Positions 23,246 to 33,680 of a stretch of 64,000 bases of DNA are shown here, one piece after another. Origin of the DNA: Aplectana chamaeleonis. Lineage: Eukaryota > Nematoda > Chromadorea > Rhabditida > Cosmocercidae. Both the position numbers and the translations under genes were made by a program. The stretch is from NCBI GenBank assembly GCA_029168955.1, contig JAPDOI010000139.1, positions 496,001-560,000 on the forward strand, read 5' to 3'. Position 1 is the stretch's first letter. Each line of letters starts with the position of its first letter. The notes beneath the pieces were generated by a model. That model was given only the letters and a program-made list of their open reading frames with translations. It was not told the DNA's origin and ran no database searches.

Positions 23246-23726
23246 TGGGTCTCGAGTAGTAGGACCTAAGAGAAAAAATTGCGAAAAAAACGCTGTTCTG
23301 GGCCAAATTCGAATCCTGAAGTTTCTTGCCTTTTGATGGCGGACGAGTCCACCCCACATCATCGGCATCGATGATCTCTAATATCAAGAACATCACCTGG
23401 CTTGAAATTGAATTTCAATCAATGAACCTCCGGATTTGTGTACATATCTAGTCAAAAACAATGACTTAAGTGCTTTCTTTCATTGTTCAACTGTTTGATT
23501 AGGTAAATTTGCATTTATTTGTTCCTCTGAGTGTCGATGATTTTTGATTACTTGGCATGAGACTGTGATCTTTCTGTGCACGCGTGCACGAACTGGAAAT
23601 TTAGGGTCTTAATATCTCTAATTCTAGCCCGTTTTTCACCGCGCTACCTTCATAGTTTTTGAGCTGTTTTATGTCTAAGCTGATTTTTGTAGTTTTTTCG
23701 ATAACGTTTTTCATTGTGACCACTGC
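23246..23726. repeat. Partial copy of the element at 62.85-63.39 kb
   Basis: About 480 bp match 62890..63393 collinearly, for example TTGAAATTGAATTTCAATCA and AGTTTTTTCGATAACGTTTT. The right end CATTGTGACCACTGC followed by CTAG is kept. The left inverted repeat is absent, so this is a truncated MITE copy. Confidence 0.7.
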
Positions 23727-23753
23727 CTAGAAAATTTACATGAGTGGTCTGAT

Positions 23754-23990
23754 TGTGTTATCACTCATTTTTTCGAAATAACTGAGATTGGTCGGTGAGT
23801 TTTTGTTTCCACTCTCACATTTTCACCTGTTTTCATTGCTTCCACAGGTGTAGTCGTATCGGTGAAAACACAGACTCACCGATCTATCACAGCTATTTGA
23901 GAAAAATGAGTGATACCGCTAACAAACTACCGTATGTTAGGACGAGTCCGCAACCTCACCAGGTCCTACTTCCATTGCTGTAGACTATAA
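23754..23990. repeat. Hairpin repeat with unique tail
   Basis: GTTATCACTCATTTTTTC..TGGTCGGTGAGTTT is mirrored by AGACTCACCGATC..ATGAGTGATACC, followed by about 75 bp ending CATTGCTGTAGACTATA, which is shared with 2262..2385. No reading frame is credible. Confidence 0.6.
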
Positions 23991-24383
23991 CAACTTGGTC
24001 AATTCTTTTTTGAAATACTAAGCACTCGTGTATTTTAAGTTTTGTTCATGGAACTTATTCAGCAGAAAAAAAATTGGAATTCTATCCGATTATGGGGTAG
24101 TTAAGGGAGCCGCAAGGAGATTTCCGGGCTGTTGGACACCTATGTAGAATTTCCGTGAATTCCAAAATATGTATTAAGCTTTCTCTGATTTTTTCCAAGG
24201 GGCTGGGACCCTCTGTTCTTTTTTTGATACACGTCCAGCTTTCCATGAAACTTTACCTTTTTTCCACGTCTTCCATTTTCAATAATCAGATAATTGGATT
24301 CTAAGCTGTACTAGATTCCCTTTGGATTATGCCGAAAATGGCCTAGTGGCGAGATTTCTGCTCTAAAACCGATCTAAGTTACG
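23991..24383. other. Unassigned sequence
   Basis: AT-rich, with no gene, RNA or repeat recognised. Confidence 0.3.
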
Positions 24384-24385
24384 TA

Positions 24386-24587
24386 TAGTGGAGTCCACCA
24401 AGAGTGTCTCATTTACTTATCAATAAGAAGCGGTCGGCTGGGGCTCAATGTGCATGAATCCCATACGAGCACGCTCGATACCGATTGAGTGAGAGCGGTT
24501 GTGCTGCAGTGAGTTTCATGTTCATTGATCTCCAATCGACCGCTTCTCATTGATAAGTAAATGAGACACTCTTGGTGGACTCCACTA
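24386..24587. mobile_element. 202-bp TA MITE with about 50-bp near-perfect inverted ends
   Basis: Flanked by TA (24384-24385, 24588-24589). The ends start TAGTGGAGTCCACCAAGAG on each strand and match almost without change for about 50 bp, to GAAGCGGTCG. The centre is short and non-coding. Consistent with mobilisation by a Tc1/mariner transposase. The near identity suggests recent activity. Confidence 0.85.
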
Positions 24588-24589
24588 TA

Positions 24590-25255
24590 TATACGAACCC
24601 TCCAATGAAGTTCACATTGACCGATATCGATTCCCCCTGCGAATCACACATTCCGTGCCTACCACTGTGAAGTGCAGCTGAGTGCACCAAACTCGCTGGT
24701 CAGCTGTGTCGGTGGCACCGCCCCCCATGTTTCCTCGCGGGACCACCTGTTGCACTCATCGATTTTCCCTCCCACTTCCCGCATTTTCACATTTACATCG
24801 TAATTTTGCTCATTAGAAGATAATCTCATTCTTCAATCATCATTCGCATGTCACAATCTTTTGATTTCCTCGCTTTGAACCTAAGTTTCTGGTTAATTAC
24901 TCGTTTCGTTCAACAGTTTTGCAAGTTTTGAACGAGTGCTAGGTTTTAAGCTGTTGTGCAATGACGAAGGGTATTGAAGTTTGAGTTTCTTATTTGGCTC
25001 TTCCTAGACATTGAAATTTTCAGTCCAATCTCATGTATGCCTCACTATTTTGTGCTTATATACAGCTGTTCCAGCAACAATCGGTTTAGACTTCCGATAA
25101 ATAAACATTCCCACATGTTGCGCGTAAGGATAATTCACTGTACTGAATTTCTCGGCACATTTTGAAAATCAGTGGTTAGCGTTCTTGTAATTTTCGAAGG
25201 GAGCTGAGCTTTTTTGGCTCTTTCGTTGCTTCAGACTCCTTGAGGGTGTCAAGCC
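24590..25255. other. Unassigned sequence
   Basis: No recognised gene. The C-rich stretch near 24715..24770 and a 63-codon frame at 24974..25165 are not convincing as coding. Confidence 0.3.
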
Positions 25256-25261
25256 AAATTA

Positions 25262-26033
25262 AGGCCCGTAGTAAACCCACCACTTAGTCAGGATCATCTG
25301 AGTGGTTGATAAGATGAGCCGGAAACGATTCAGATAGGGCTCAGACGAGTCCGAAATCGTATCGAGCGATAGATTGCATTGAAGCGGTCGGTCTTGCAAA
25401 GCCATGATGATGGGGGCATGATGATACCTGTGATGACAAGAACAACCGACCATTATTCTTTACGTGGTCGTTCACGAATCGACCAACTCCATGCTCCGTT
25501 TCTCAATAAATGAAATGCTGTTTGTTTCGTAGAAGCTGATATTGATAATGATACATTGATAAGCCGAAATCTCAGCTGAATTATTTAAGTTACTCCTTTG
25601 CTCCTTAAAACAGTCTCGAGCGTACTCCTGCCATGGCACGCTGTTTCTTTCTTCTCTAGCCAAGAAGTCAGTCAGATCTGACTGAATCGATTCAGTCAGA
25701 TCTGACTGAGTGATTCAGCTTAACTTGTTTGTTGCTGACTTTCTCTGTTTAGCCTAGGTCGCTATCCTACAACACGTACGTTTGAAAAGTGTGCCGCTCA
25801 TCTGAATCCTTTTCAGAACATGGATTCAGATAGGCTGAAGTGAAATTTTCGCCGGCTTTACTACGGGCCTGAGTGATTCAGCTTAACTTGTTTGTTGCTG
25901 ACTTTCTCTGTTTAGCCTAGGTCGCTATCCTACAACACGTGTGTCTGAAATGTGTGCGGCTCATCTGAATTCTTTTCAGTATATCGATTCAGATAGGCTG
26001 AATTGAAATTTTTTCCGGCTTTACTACGGGCCT
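25262..26033. mobile_element. Inverted-repeat element with duplicated right end
   Basis: The left end AGGCCCGTAGTAAACCC matches the inverse of TTTACTACGGGCCT, which occurs at the right end twice. A segment of about 162 bp is repeated in tandem (25709..25871, 25872..26033), each unit ending with the terminal inverted repeat. A 40-bp palindrome sits just before the first unit. No coding sequence. Confidence 0.65.
25669..25708. repeat. 40-bp perfect palindrome made of two 16-bp palindromes
   Basis: CAGTCAGATCTGACTG, itself a perfect palindrome, occurs twice around AATCGATT, so the whole 40 bp is also a perfect palindrome. It lies inside the element at 25262..26033. Confidence 0.95.
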
Positions 26034-26189
26034 AAATCTTGACAGTTATCTTTGCGAAATTATAAAATGGTTCATGAAATGCCTATCATTGATTCTATGA
26101 GAACTCGCACTCGTCGCGACTTACGCGTTCCGATATCTGCCAAATTAACCTGATTCGAAGCCTCCTTTTGTGCGGCATATAGACCCCTT

Positions 26190-26880
26190 ATGCCTACTTC
26201 ATGTAGTTAGGTTCGTGGGTTGTCTCCTCAAGAGCAAAAAACATTCAAATTCAAACCGCGGCTGGCGCGGTGGTTTGAAGGCAGTGTTCACGATGATTTT
26301 CGTCCCGAGTTTTTCACAGGAAACAACGCGTTGGCCTTCAAGTGTTACTTAAATCACGAAGAAACAGCGAGAAACGCATTAAAACCTCGTATTTCAGTGA
26401 AATTACTCTATAACATGGACTAGTTTTCCAGATGCATGAACATGTTAATGGTGGTTGTCCCCGGTGGAAAATTGGGTCAATCGAAAATAGAAGATTATTT
26501 CATGCGAAGCAGGATTAGTTAGGGCCCTAAGGAAGGAACGGAGCAATAGAGAGTAAAGAATTGCAAAGTACGGGGCCTCAAAAGATTTAATTGTCACAAC
26601 AAACACTTCCTGTGATGCTAAAGCGGGGTGATACGCAAGGATTTCGTGTGCTTCTGGTGCGTTTTTCTCAATTTCTACGTCATTTTAGTTCTACCTGGGG
26701 CCCAGTTAATCGAAATAGCGAATAATCTAAAAATTGAAGATTGTCGTGAACACTCCTTTAAATCTCAGCGGCGGCTGGCTGGCAATTATTAGCCAGCCGC
26801 TGGTGAGATTTGAACCGCCGCCCCAGCCGCGGTTTGAAATTTAATGTTTTTCTGAGTAAACAAGCCACGGACCATACTAT
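26190..26880. mobile_element. Foldback element with GGTCCGTGGCTT-type ends
   Basis: Left GGTTCGTGGGTTGTCTCCTC.., AAACCGCGGCTGG; right, inverted, GGTCCGTGGCTTGTTTACTC.., AAACCGCGGCTGG. The interior is interrupted by the TTAA MITE at 26279..26757. A related copy is at 31441..31622. The right arm includes GGTTCAAATCTC, resembling a tRNA B box, so a tRNA-derived origin is possible but unproven. Confidence 0.55.
26279..26757. mobile_element. 479-bp TTAA MITE
   Basis: Begins AGGCAGTGTTCACGATGATT after TTGA and ends ATTGTCGTGAACACTCCT before TTAA (26758..26761). The interior matches 21620..22113 in reverse. It was inserted into the foldback element at 26190..26880. Confidence 0.85.
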
Positions 26881-27094
26881 TCGCCACAGCGACATTGCAT
26901 TTGAACCATATCGGCTCTCTGACGATATCTATCCCAAACAGGATGTCGCTTCGCCCGTTGCGGAAAATATGCAGTGATGAGAAGAAGCCAATCTGCAATC
27001 CGATTTCCCTCTCCACGGAGCATATGGAATTGGACATTGAAGTTAAGAATAATTTTCGAAAATAAAATCGTGAAAACGACACCCTCGGACCACA

Positions 27095-27183
27095 ACCTGC
27101 ACAGTGGAATTTGAACCCCCAGCGCATCCAAGTTGCCTTTTCATAATCCGCTTCGCTACCCACTTGACCATTCCGCCACTAGG
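27095..27183 (-). repeat. tRNA-like sequence, possible SINE head
   Basis: On the - strand GGCGGAATGGTCAAGTGGG resembles the start and A box of a long-arm tRNA, and GGGGTTCAAATTCC about 45 bases on resembles a B box. The expected stems pair poorly, so this is not a working tRNA gene. A tRNA-derived SINE or tRNA relic is the best reading. Confidence 0.35.
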
Positions 27184-27258
27184 GTACGGACCGACGGGTA
27201 GCGCAATGTGATGTGTTCTCAATGCGAGTTCGTTAGTCCATGCGACGAGGTTTATCGT

Positions 27259-27386
27259 CGATCCCTGGTCGAGAGATCGCCGCGTCGAACACACGTGGCA
27301 CGCACGCAAGCGAGGAGTTGAGTGATATATCGCTTGCGTGCGTGCCCCGTGTGTTTGACGCGGCGATCTCTCGACCAGTGATCGAT
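27259..27386. repeat. 128-bp hairpin
   Basis: The arms CTGGTCGAGAGATCGCCGCG and CGCGGCGATCTCTCGACCAG are inverted copies, continuing through GCACGCACGCAAGCG to a short loop. The long - strand frame across it (27043..27741) is produced by the inverted repeat. Confidence 0.85.
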
Positions 27387-27939
27387 CATACCTTCCGGTC
27401 TTTACAAGATTAATGCACCTATCCCTTTTCTGCATCGTTCTTTGTCTTTCTAGGGACTGCCTGAAGCATTTAGTCGATTCTGAGTATGGAATATACAATC
27501 GGCGCGGATCGCATTGATATTGTGCGTTCCATAGTGAAGGGTGGTGCAAACTCGGTGACGCCTTCAATTGGGACCGCGAAGTATCAGTGCGATCCGTGCC
27601 GGATAGCAAAACTGCATAGCGAAACTCAATGGTGTGTGCAACCATCCCTGTTAGTGCATGAAAACTCCATATGCGAATGCGAAGCTGACTTCTTTTGGGA
27701 AACTCCTCCTTAACTCTATGTGGAGAAGTCCCAATCTGCAATTCACACGACTGGACTGAGCCATATTGGTTTGCGATCGATTTTTGTGACTAACGCCGGA
27801 ATCATACTTCCTGCGACGAGTGACGTCACGCAATGTCTACCATCCATATCGACCGAAAATTTATATGCCTGATATACGCTGTTGCCGTCGCGGGTCGCGG
27901 CAAGTGTGATCTCGGCCTTCTTCTTCTTTGCAGCCACAG
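27387..27939. other. Unassigned sequence
   Basis: No gene recognised. GGATCGCATTGATATTG.. and ..AGTATCAGTGCGATCC form a loose inverted pair around 27507..27596, probably a small degraded hairpin element. Confidence 0.3.
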
Positions 27940-28985
27940 AGAGGGGTTCCGTCATAGGCTCAGAAACTCAGCCACTAGCGTAGGGTTCATCCGCAGATCC
28001 GTTTTCGTTAATGTAGTCGATCTCTTTCGGCAATTGAACGGGTGCGCAGTAGTATGTCCTTGACTACCGCAATCAGGGCACTCGTCAGGTTTGCTGTTAT
28101 CAATCTTATGCAAATATGACATCAGCATGGGGAGTGTCCACAGCGTAACGAAGCACGGGTGCACCTGGCACGCCTGCCAAGTTCCATCTCGGTCTCGCTG
28201 ACCTGAGGTGCGACTCCCAGGATGGAGTTTACGGCAACTCTGCTCAAGTGTTCCTTCACGAATCGGGTATGCTCCGCGCGCAAGAGACGGAGGCGTTCTT
28301 GTTGTGCTTCGGTCCTTCTCTGCACATCTACTTTCGACGGAGCATCAGCAAAAGGCTTTCTGATACATCTCTCTCTCACCGGGTTTAGTACTCTTCCCGA
28401 TGGATGATTTGGCTGCTTCACGATGTTAATGTACATTTGTCGCGCCTGGAGTTGGCAGTGGTCTCTAACTGGCAATATGCGAGCTTCGGCGTGTAAGTGC
28501 TCAATTGGAGAGCTTTTAGAACAGCCTGTTGCAATTTGCAGAGGATAATCTTGGACGCGCTGCAGCTTGGACCAAGAGGTGTCTGGCACGATGTGCTGCC
28601 AGACTGGCGCAGCATACTCCAAGGCGGGTTGCACAACAGCCTTATACGTGGTCAGGGTCGTTTCTTTATGGCATCTCCAGGACGTTCTATCGAGAGCATG
28701 GAGGACGTTCAGTCTTGTTTTCACTGTTGCTTGCTTCTGCTTAGTGTTCCTATGAAACTTCAACGAAGGATCCAACACGAGTCCAAGTAGCTTGGGGAAT
28801 CGGGTGGCCGGCAATTGAGTTTCGCCCCATTTCACCATGGGATGGGCACTGTGCTCCGCATTATTTGTGGAAAAGACGGTGACGATGATTGAGAAGCAGA
28901 GACGTGAGCCTAATGCTATCTTGCGTCGCTCGCTTGAAGACTTCATTACAAGGCTATCAACTGATAAATATATTTTTCGTTGCAA
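27940..28985 (-). mobile_element. LINE 3' part: reverse transcriptase C-terminus with zinc motif
   Basis: The 287-codon frame at 28122..28985 matches the C-terminal half of CR1/Jockey-group LINE reverse transcriptases in style (KLLGLVLDPSLKFHRNT, YAAPVWQHIV, LQRVQDYPLQIATG). It is followed in another frame (27952..28164) by a Cys/His motif CPDCGSQGHTTAHPFNC typical of the end of such proteins. The palm motifs lie upstream and are missing, so this is a truncated copy with at least one frameshift. Related copies are at 29935..30110 and 35640..38100, all on the - strand. Confidence 0.75.
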
Positions 28986-28989
28986 ACGG

Positions 28990-29934
28990 CTTGCTCGATT
29001 AATAATGCTCCCTCTTAAGTTATTAATGTAACAAGATTTTCTGAGATTTGAATCTCACTTACATTCATTTGAGCCGTAATTAGCATTAGTTGTAGGAGTT
29101 TCTGAAATTCCACGGCGAAATGCAGTGCTCGATTTTGTTCTGGTCAACTAATCGGCACTACCCGTGCGTGTTGTGGATATAGCTGCTAGTGCAGATGACT
29201 AAAGCAAGCATATAGCGTCATTCAAACGTTGAATGCGGTGCGCGCGACGATTTTTTCTGCGGAATCAGAACGGTGTCGTGTCCCGCCTAGATTCTGCGAT
29301 AAGTTCAAAGTGTTTAATGTCGATCCTGTATTCGTTAAGGTTCGGAAAAGGAGTGGACTTTATCGCTCCTTCCTTCTTCATCGGTTCACTTTTAAGTTAA
29401 GTCAGGATTTTTTTTGTTCTTCTTCAGGACACGCCGTGTCACAATTCGCGAAATATTTTATTAACCTCAAAATGCGCAGTAAAATCAGTCAGTGGGTCTG
29501 CTGTAGGATGAGTTGTGCTTGCGAATCGCCTTGTTCACCAAATTCCATTTTGATGGTGAAATGTGTGCTGCTTTTTGAAGGCTAGAAGAAGCTACCTATG
29601 CTTTTGCTGGTTCTCTTTTAACTAAGGAGTGACCAGACTTGGTTGCCATAACTACGCATGTAGCAATGTTTTTTTGATCGACCACCTTCCGGGTACTTGT
29701 AAAAACCATATTTTAGCTGCCCGAGTAATATTTTAAAAAAGTTATTTTTTTTATAAAATAAAAAAAATCTTCCAAACTTCTCCCAGGAGGGTCATTTGGG
29801 GCGCTGCACACGATTATGGGACATGTTTCCGATATTTCGGACGATAAAGGCTGTTTACGGCATATAAATGTCCTCATACCTACAGAGCTCGCAGCTTCGG
29901 CGCTCATAACTTTTTCCTTTATTATTACTCGGGT
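28990..29934. other. Unassigned sequence
   Basis: A 118-codon + strand frame (29229..29585) has no recognisable features and no clear splice context. The end of this stretch is AT-rich. Confidence 0.3.
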
Positions 29935-30110
29935 AGCTTCTTCTTCTGCAGCCACAGAGAGGTTCCTGTCATAGATTGAGGAACTGAGCCACAAGCGTCG
30001 GATTCTTCCACAGATCTACTGGTGTTAACGATGTCGGTCTCATCGGGCAGTTGAAAAGGTGCGCAGTAGTATGCCCTTTATTACCACAATCCGGGCACTC
30101 GTCAGGTCTG
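29935..30110 (-). mobile_element. LINE fragment (zinc-motif end)
   Basis: Collinear with 27930..28090: GCAGCCACAGAGAGG.., GGTGCGCAGTAGTATG, GGGCACTCGTCAGG. It corresponds only to the last part of the LINE frame and is out of frame. A small relic. Confidence 0.65.
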
Positions 30111-31440
30111 TTCAATGACTACCCAGGAAGTAGTCAATCGGAATAACTTGGTTTCATGGGTAGTTCAGGCAACCAGGCCCGGTCATTCACTTGCAAGACT
30201 CTCAAGTAGTTCTTGCTGTTGACTATTGCAGTATTTACCGCGATTGCTCCTAGTTGCGCAACATTGCATATAAATTGTGGAATAAATCTCTCTTGTTTTG
30301 ATTCTTTTCAACCTCACATCCTGCTAATGAGACTATATTGATTCTCTCTTGAGTGGAGGTGAAGTGTTGCTCCTTGTGTCTGCAGCTAGCGATGTCGGCA
30401 AGCGTTGGGGATAAGGATCTTTCATCAGATTGATCGAATTGTCGAAACCATTACTAAACCTTGCGTATACGAGTGGCCAGCGTCCGATTGCATGTGTGTG
30501 TGTGTGCGGTGTAAAAAAGGCCTTGGTTGCATATCGTTCGCCATGTTGTTCCACCTGAGGTATCGATTATTAGGATACGCTGATGAGATGGATAGATAGC
30601 GAGAGATTTGTAGTGAAAGATAGGCGACGAGACTATGATTCTCGTTCATTACGTTCAGTTTTTTCTTCATTGCACTACGTTATCACTCTTTCCTGTGGAT
30701 TCCTCAGTGACACTGTCTATCCATCAAAGTTACAATCACTCTACTCTCTTTGGAACGAAAGAAAAATGGGACGAGAAGGATCGCCACTAATGACGGGCGC
30801 CTTCTGCAGCTATCTCAGTCTGCTGACGTACTCCCGCTGCAATCAATTATTTTTTAGTCTTACACTCCATCCGTATCATTCTTTCGGTGCAAATTCTGTG
30901 CCGCTTCCGCTGCATTAGCTTTGAATTTTTTATCTCTAGCTCGAAAATGTGCCAATTTTTGGAGTGGGAAATGAACTGGGAGTAGAAGTTTATAGAGCAT
31001 CTGATTTTCACCGTAGAAATTGTACGTGTCTCGGCACAACCACACTTGACTCTAATACAAAGTGACCGCGTCGAAGCAGCTCATTCGGTTCACGTGCAGG
31101 CAGGAGGAACGAATAATCAGTGATTTCTGAAGCTGGGCCTCCTGTGTTTTTTCCATCTCACTCAAAAACGATTTTGCGTTCCAAAGTTCGGTACGTCCTA
31201 GAGTGGTCCTTCAAGAAATGAACTTACATCTAAGATCTTAGAAATCCCATACATTATATTTCGATATAAATTCACTCGATTTGGTGCGGGCCTGTGCGGC
31301 CACAACTAGATTTTGTGTGGGAAATGGAGAGAGCAGTTCACGCGCGCAAGCACGCTATGGACCGGAGTGAATTTCGCTGTGAAATAGGGCGTACATTAGC
31401 GTGTCAAGATCGGAAGCTTACTTAGAGATCTGTATAATCA
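30111..31440. other. Unassigned sequence
   Basis: No gene recognised. There is a short GT run near 30494. A 111-codon frame at 30583..30918 has no recognisable domain and no convincing splice sites. Confidence 0.3.
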
Positions 31441-31622
31441 GGTCCGTGGCTTTCTTTCTCAAGAAAAAAAAACATCTAAAACTCACCGGCGGCCGGTGCG
31501 GCGGTCGCGTACGCCGGCCTGCTAATCGATTTAGGCTTAGAGTAGAGCGGAGATGATCAGCTTACCATATTGCCAGCCGCCAGTGAGGATGAAACCGCCC
31601 GCGGGAAGCAAGCCACGGACTT
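31441..31622. mobile_element. 182-bp element, GTCCGTGGCTT ends
   Basis: GGTCCGTGGCTTTCTTTCTC at the left and GCAAGCCACGGACTTAA at the right are inverted. The interior GCGGCCGG..CAGCCGCCAGTGAGG resembles the foldback at 26190..26880. Non-coding. Confidence 0.6.
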
Positions 31623-32119
31623 AACCGCATTTAAAATGCACCTTCGTTAAGTTGTGAGCGTTTGTTCCTGGCAAGAATTGCTTTGGTAACCGAAGGAAGG
31701 AAGGTTAATCATGTTCAGATGGGAGAGTAGTGCTATCCTCGGCCCTCGCATTTGTTCACAATGATTACTCACCACGACAGAAAGAAGCATTTTTCTCATT
31801 GAAGTACAAAACGTTTTAGAGGTGTTCTAAATATTGCTCCTAAAAATTCCACGCTTGCGGTTCTAGAGTTCTCTTCACACCCTCACGTTCTAACCAGAGT
31901 GGTAAAAACTGCAATTTCTAGGTTTTTGATCTACTTTGGGGTTCTGAGTTGGCAGTTTTTAAGTGTTTGCCCCATTTCTGGTTTTGGTCTGTCATGCGCA
32001 AAAGGGCGGGGTGGCGCATTTGAACTCAAATGAAAGTTTCGCAGCCTCTCAACATGTTGCCTAGTCATGGAATAAATAATATGGCGATCGAATTTCCCGT
32101 ATTCTCTACCTCATATTTC
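31623..32119. other. Unassigned sequence
   Basis: No gene or repeat recognised. Confidence 0.3.
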
Positions 32120-33060
32120 CGTGAGTTAGTCGCCAGTAAACCTACAACGAAACATTTGGCTGCTGAGGACCCGCGGGACCATGAAGGGGTGACCCCGTTG
32201 GACAGATTCGCGTTTTACTGTATTTCGCCAAAAAGCACCGTTTCTTCTGCTTGATCACCGGTTTCGAAAGTAACCTGAAGAGTGTTACATGTAATATCGT
32301 CGAGTACAGTTGTCAAGACTCGGTGACCAAAGTGAACTGAACATCACAACAAGTATGACGGTTGTCGGCTAGCCGAACATTCAAGTCTTATGGGAACATC
32401 AGTTTGAGCAAAGGGCTTTAGATTGGAAATGTTTCAGAAAAACTTATCCCAAATGAGACCTAAAATGCTCGACCATCGAGGAAATTTGCGATTTACTGGA
32501 CCACTATAGGATAGAACTCCAATAATTCATATTAACGAATTAATTTTCCATGACACACGAATGCTTTTCTGGAAGTCAAAATGTATAATGTCACAACGTC
32601 GCTTTACAGTTAGCGACAAGGTCTAGTCCTTCAAACTTTGGGACAGATTGGACTCTGTAGCTCCTCCCTTGGTGAGCTCACGCTGCTTTTGAAGGATTAT
32701 AGCACTCTTTTCAAAAACTTATCCGAGAAGAGGTTCAAGTTGTTTTGAAAAGTCGCCAACGGTTGGACGTTATGCTTACCATCTGTTTGACGGCGTTTTT
32801 TAGTATTGGAGTGGCAAGACTGTATTTATACTAATGAATAAGATTCAGAGATTTCTCCATTTCATTGGTTCCCTTTCCCTCATGTTGTTCATGAAAAGCA
32901 TAAAGATCTGCAACGGTGAAGATGGACAGCGCTCTGTTGCGAAAGGATGAGGCGCTGGCCAAAATTCCGATTCTCCAACGGGGTCACACCCTTTACGGTC
33001 CCGCGGGTCCTCTGCAGCCAAATGTTGCTTTGTAGGTTTACTGGCGACTCCGTGAGTCCT
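32120..33060. mobile_element. About 0.94-kb foldback element
   Basis: GTCGCCAGTAAACCTACAA..GACCCGCGGGACC at 32127..32190 is mirrored by GGTCCCGCGGGTCC..GTAGGTTTACTGGCGAC at 32997..33048. The open frames 32030..32254 and 32889..33158 are opposite-arm copies of the same repeat, not genes. The outer borders are approximate. Confidence 0.65.
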
Positions 33061-33510
33061 AATTTCCCTTGATGACTAATAGTAAGTGCATACCCTCGCA
33101 TTGAGAAATTGATGACTAATATCAGTCTTCTTTTGTGAACTAGTATTGAAGCTGTCACTCATCTTTTCTCTCCGGATAGTAATGATTTTCAGGTTTGTCG
33201 CGCGAGATTTTCGCTAAATGATGAAGTCTTTTTAGTTCGTCACTTTCCGAATGATCTGCCCCTCAGACTGTAAACTGTTCAGTTACGTTTCTTATGTTTC
33301 CGTGTATTCGTTATCCCCTGTTCTCTAGATATCAGCAAAGTTCTGATTTTTTTTAAATTGATTTCCGTTTCCTCTGTTTTGTCTGGGAACTGCTTTATTG
33401 TCTTACAATTGTCTGTTTTTGCGTGGATTTATGCGAAACTTCAGACTGAATATATTATACTATACTACTGTTTTCTCTAACCTATTCGAAAAAAATTGTT
33501 AGGTTTTCAG
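33061..33510 (+). promoter_or_regulatory. Upstream region of the Ulp gene, trans-splice acceptor at its end
   Basis: This AT-rich stretch precedes the first exon and has no reading frame. It ends with TTAGGTTTTCAG at 33499..33510, a strong nematode-type acceptor 37 bases before the proposed start codon, which would suit spliced-leader addition. No promoter elements can be named from the sequence. Confidence 0.4.
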
Positions 33511-33547
33511 GTTCGTTTTATGTCCACTACATATCGAGAGCTAAGTG

Positions 33548-33680
33548 ATGGAGGTCTCAACGCATCAGAATTCTTCTATACCCACGTTCCAATGTTACTC
33601 ACAAGGTGGCGGTGGATCAGGAGCGGATTATGATGTTTGTATGGACGATTACACCTTCCAATCGGATTTTATGAATTGTG
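33548..33680 (+). CDS. Ulp-like gene exon 1
   Basis: Encodes residues 1-44 plus one base of codon 45 (MEVSTHQNSS at the start, DYTFQSDFMNC at the end). Donor GTAATA. It holds a Gly/Ser run and no catalytic residue. Its start codon is inferred. Confidence 0.65.

Noticed and set aside
27043..27741. 232-codon - strand open frame
   Set aside because: It spans a 128-bp hairpin and a tRNA-like relic, its codon content looks random, and no domain is visible. The frame is a by-product of the inverted repeat.
32030..33158. Two small genes at 32030..32254 (+) and 32889..33158 (-)
   Set aside because: The two frames are inverted copies of each other, being arms of one foldback element.
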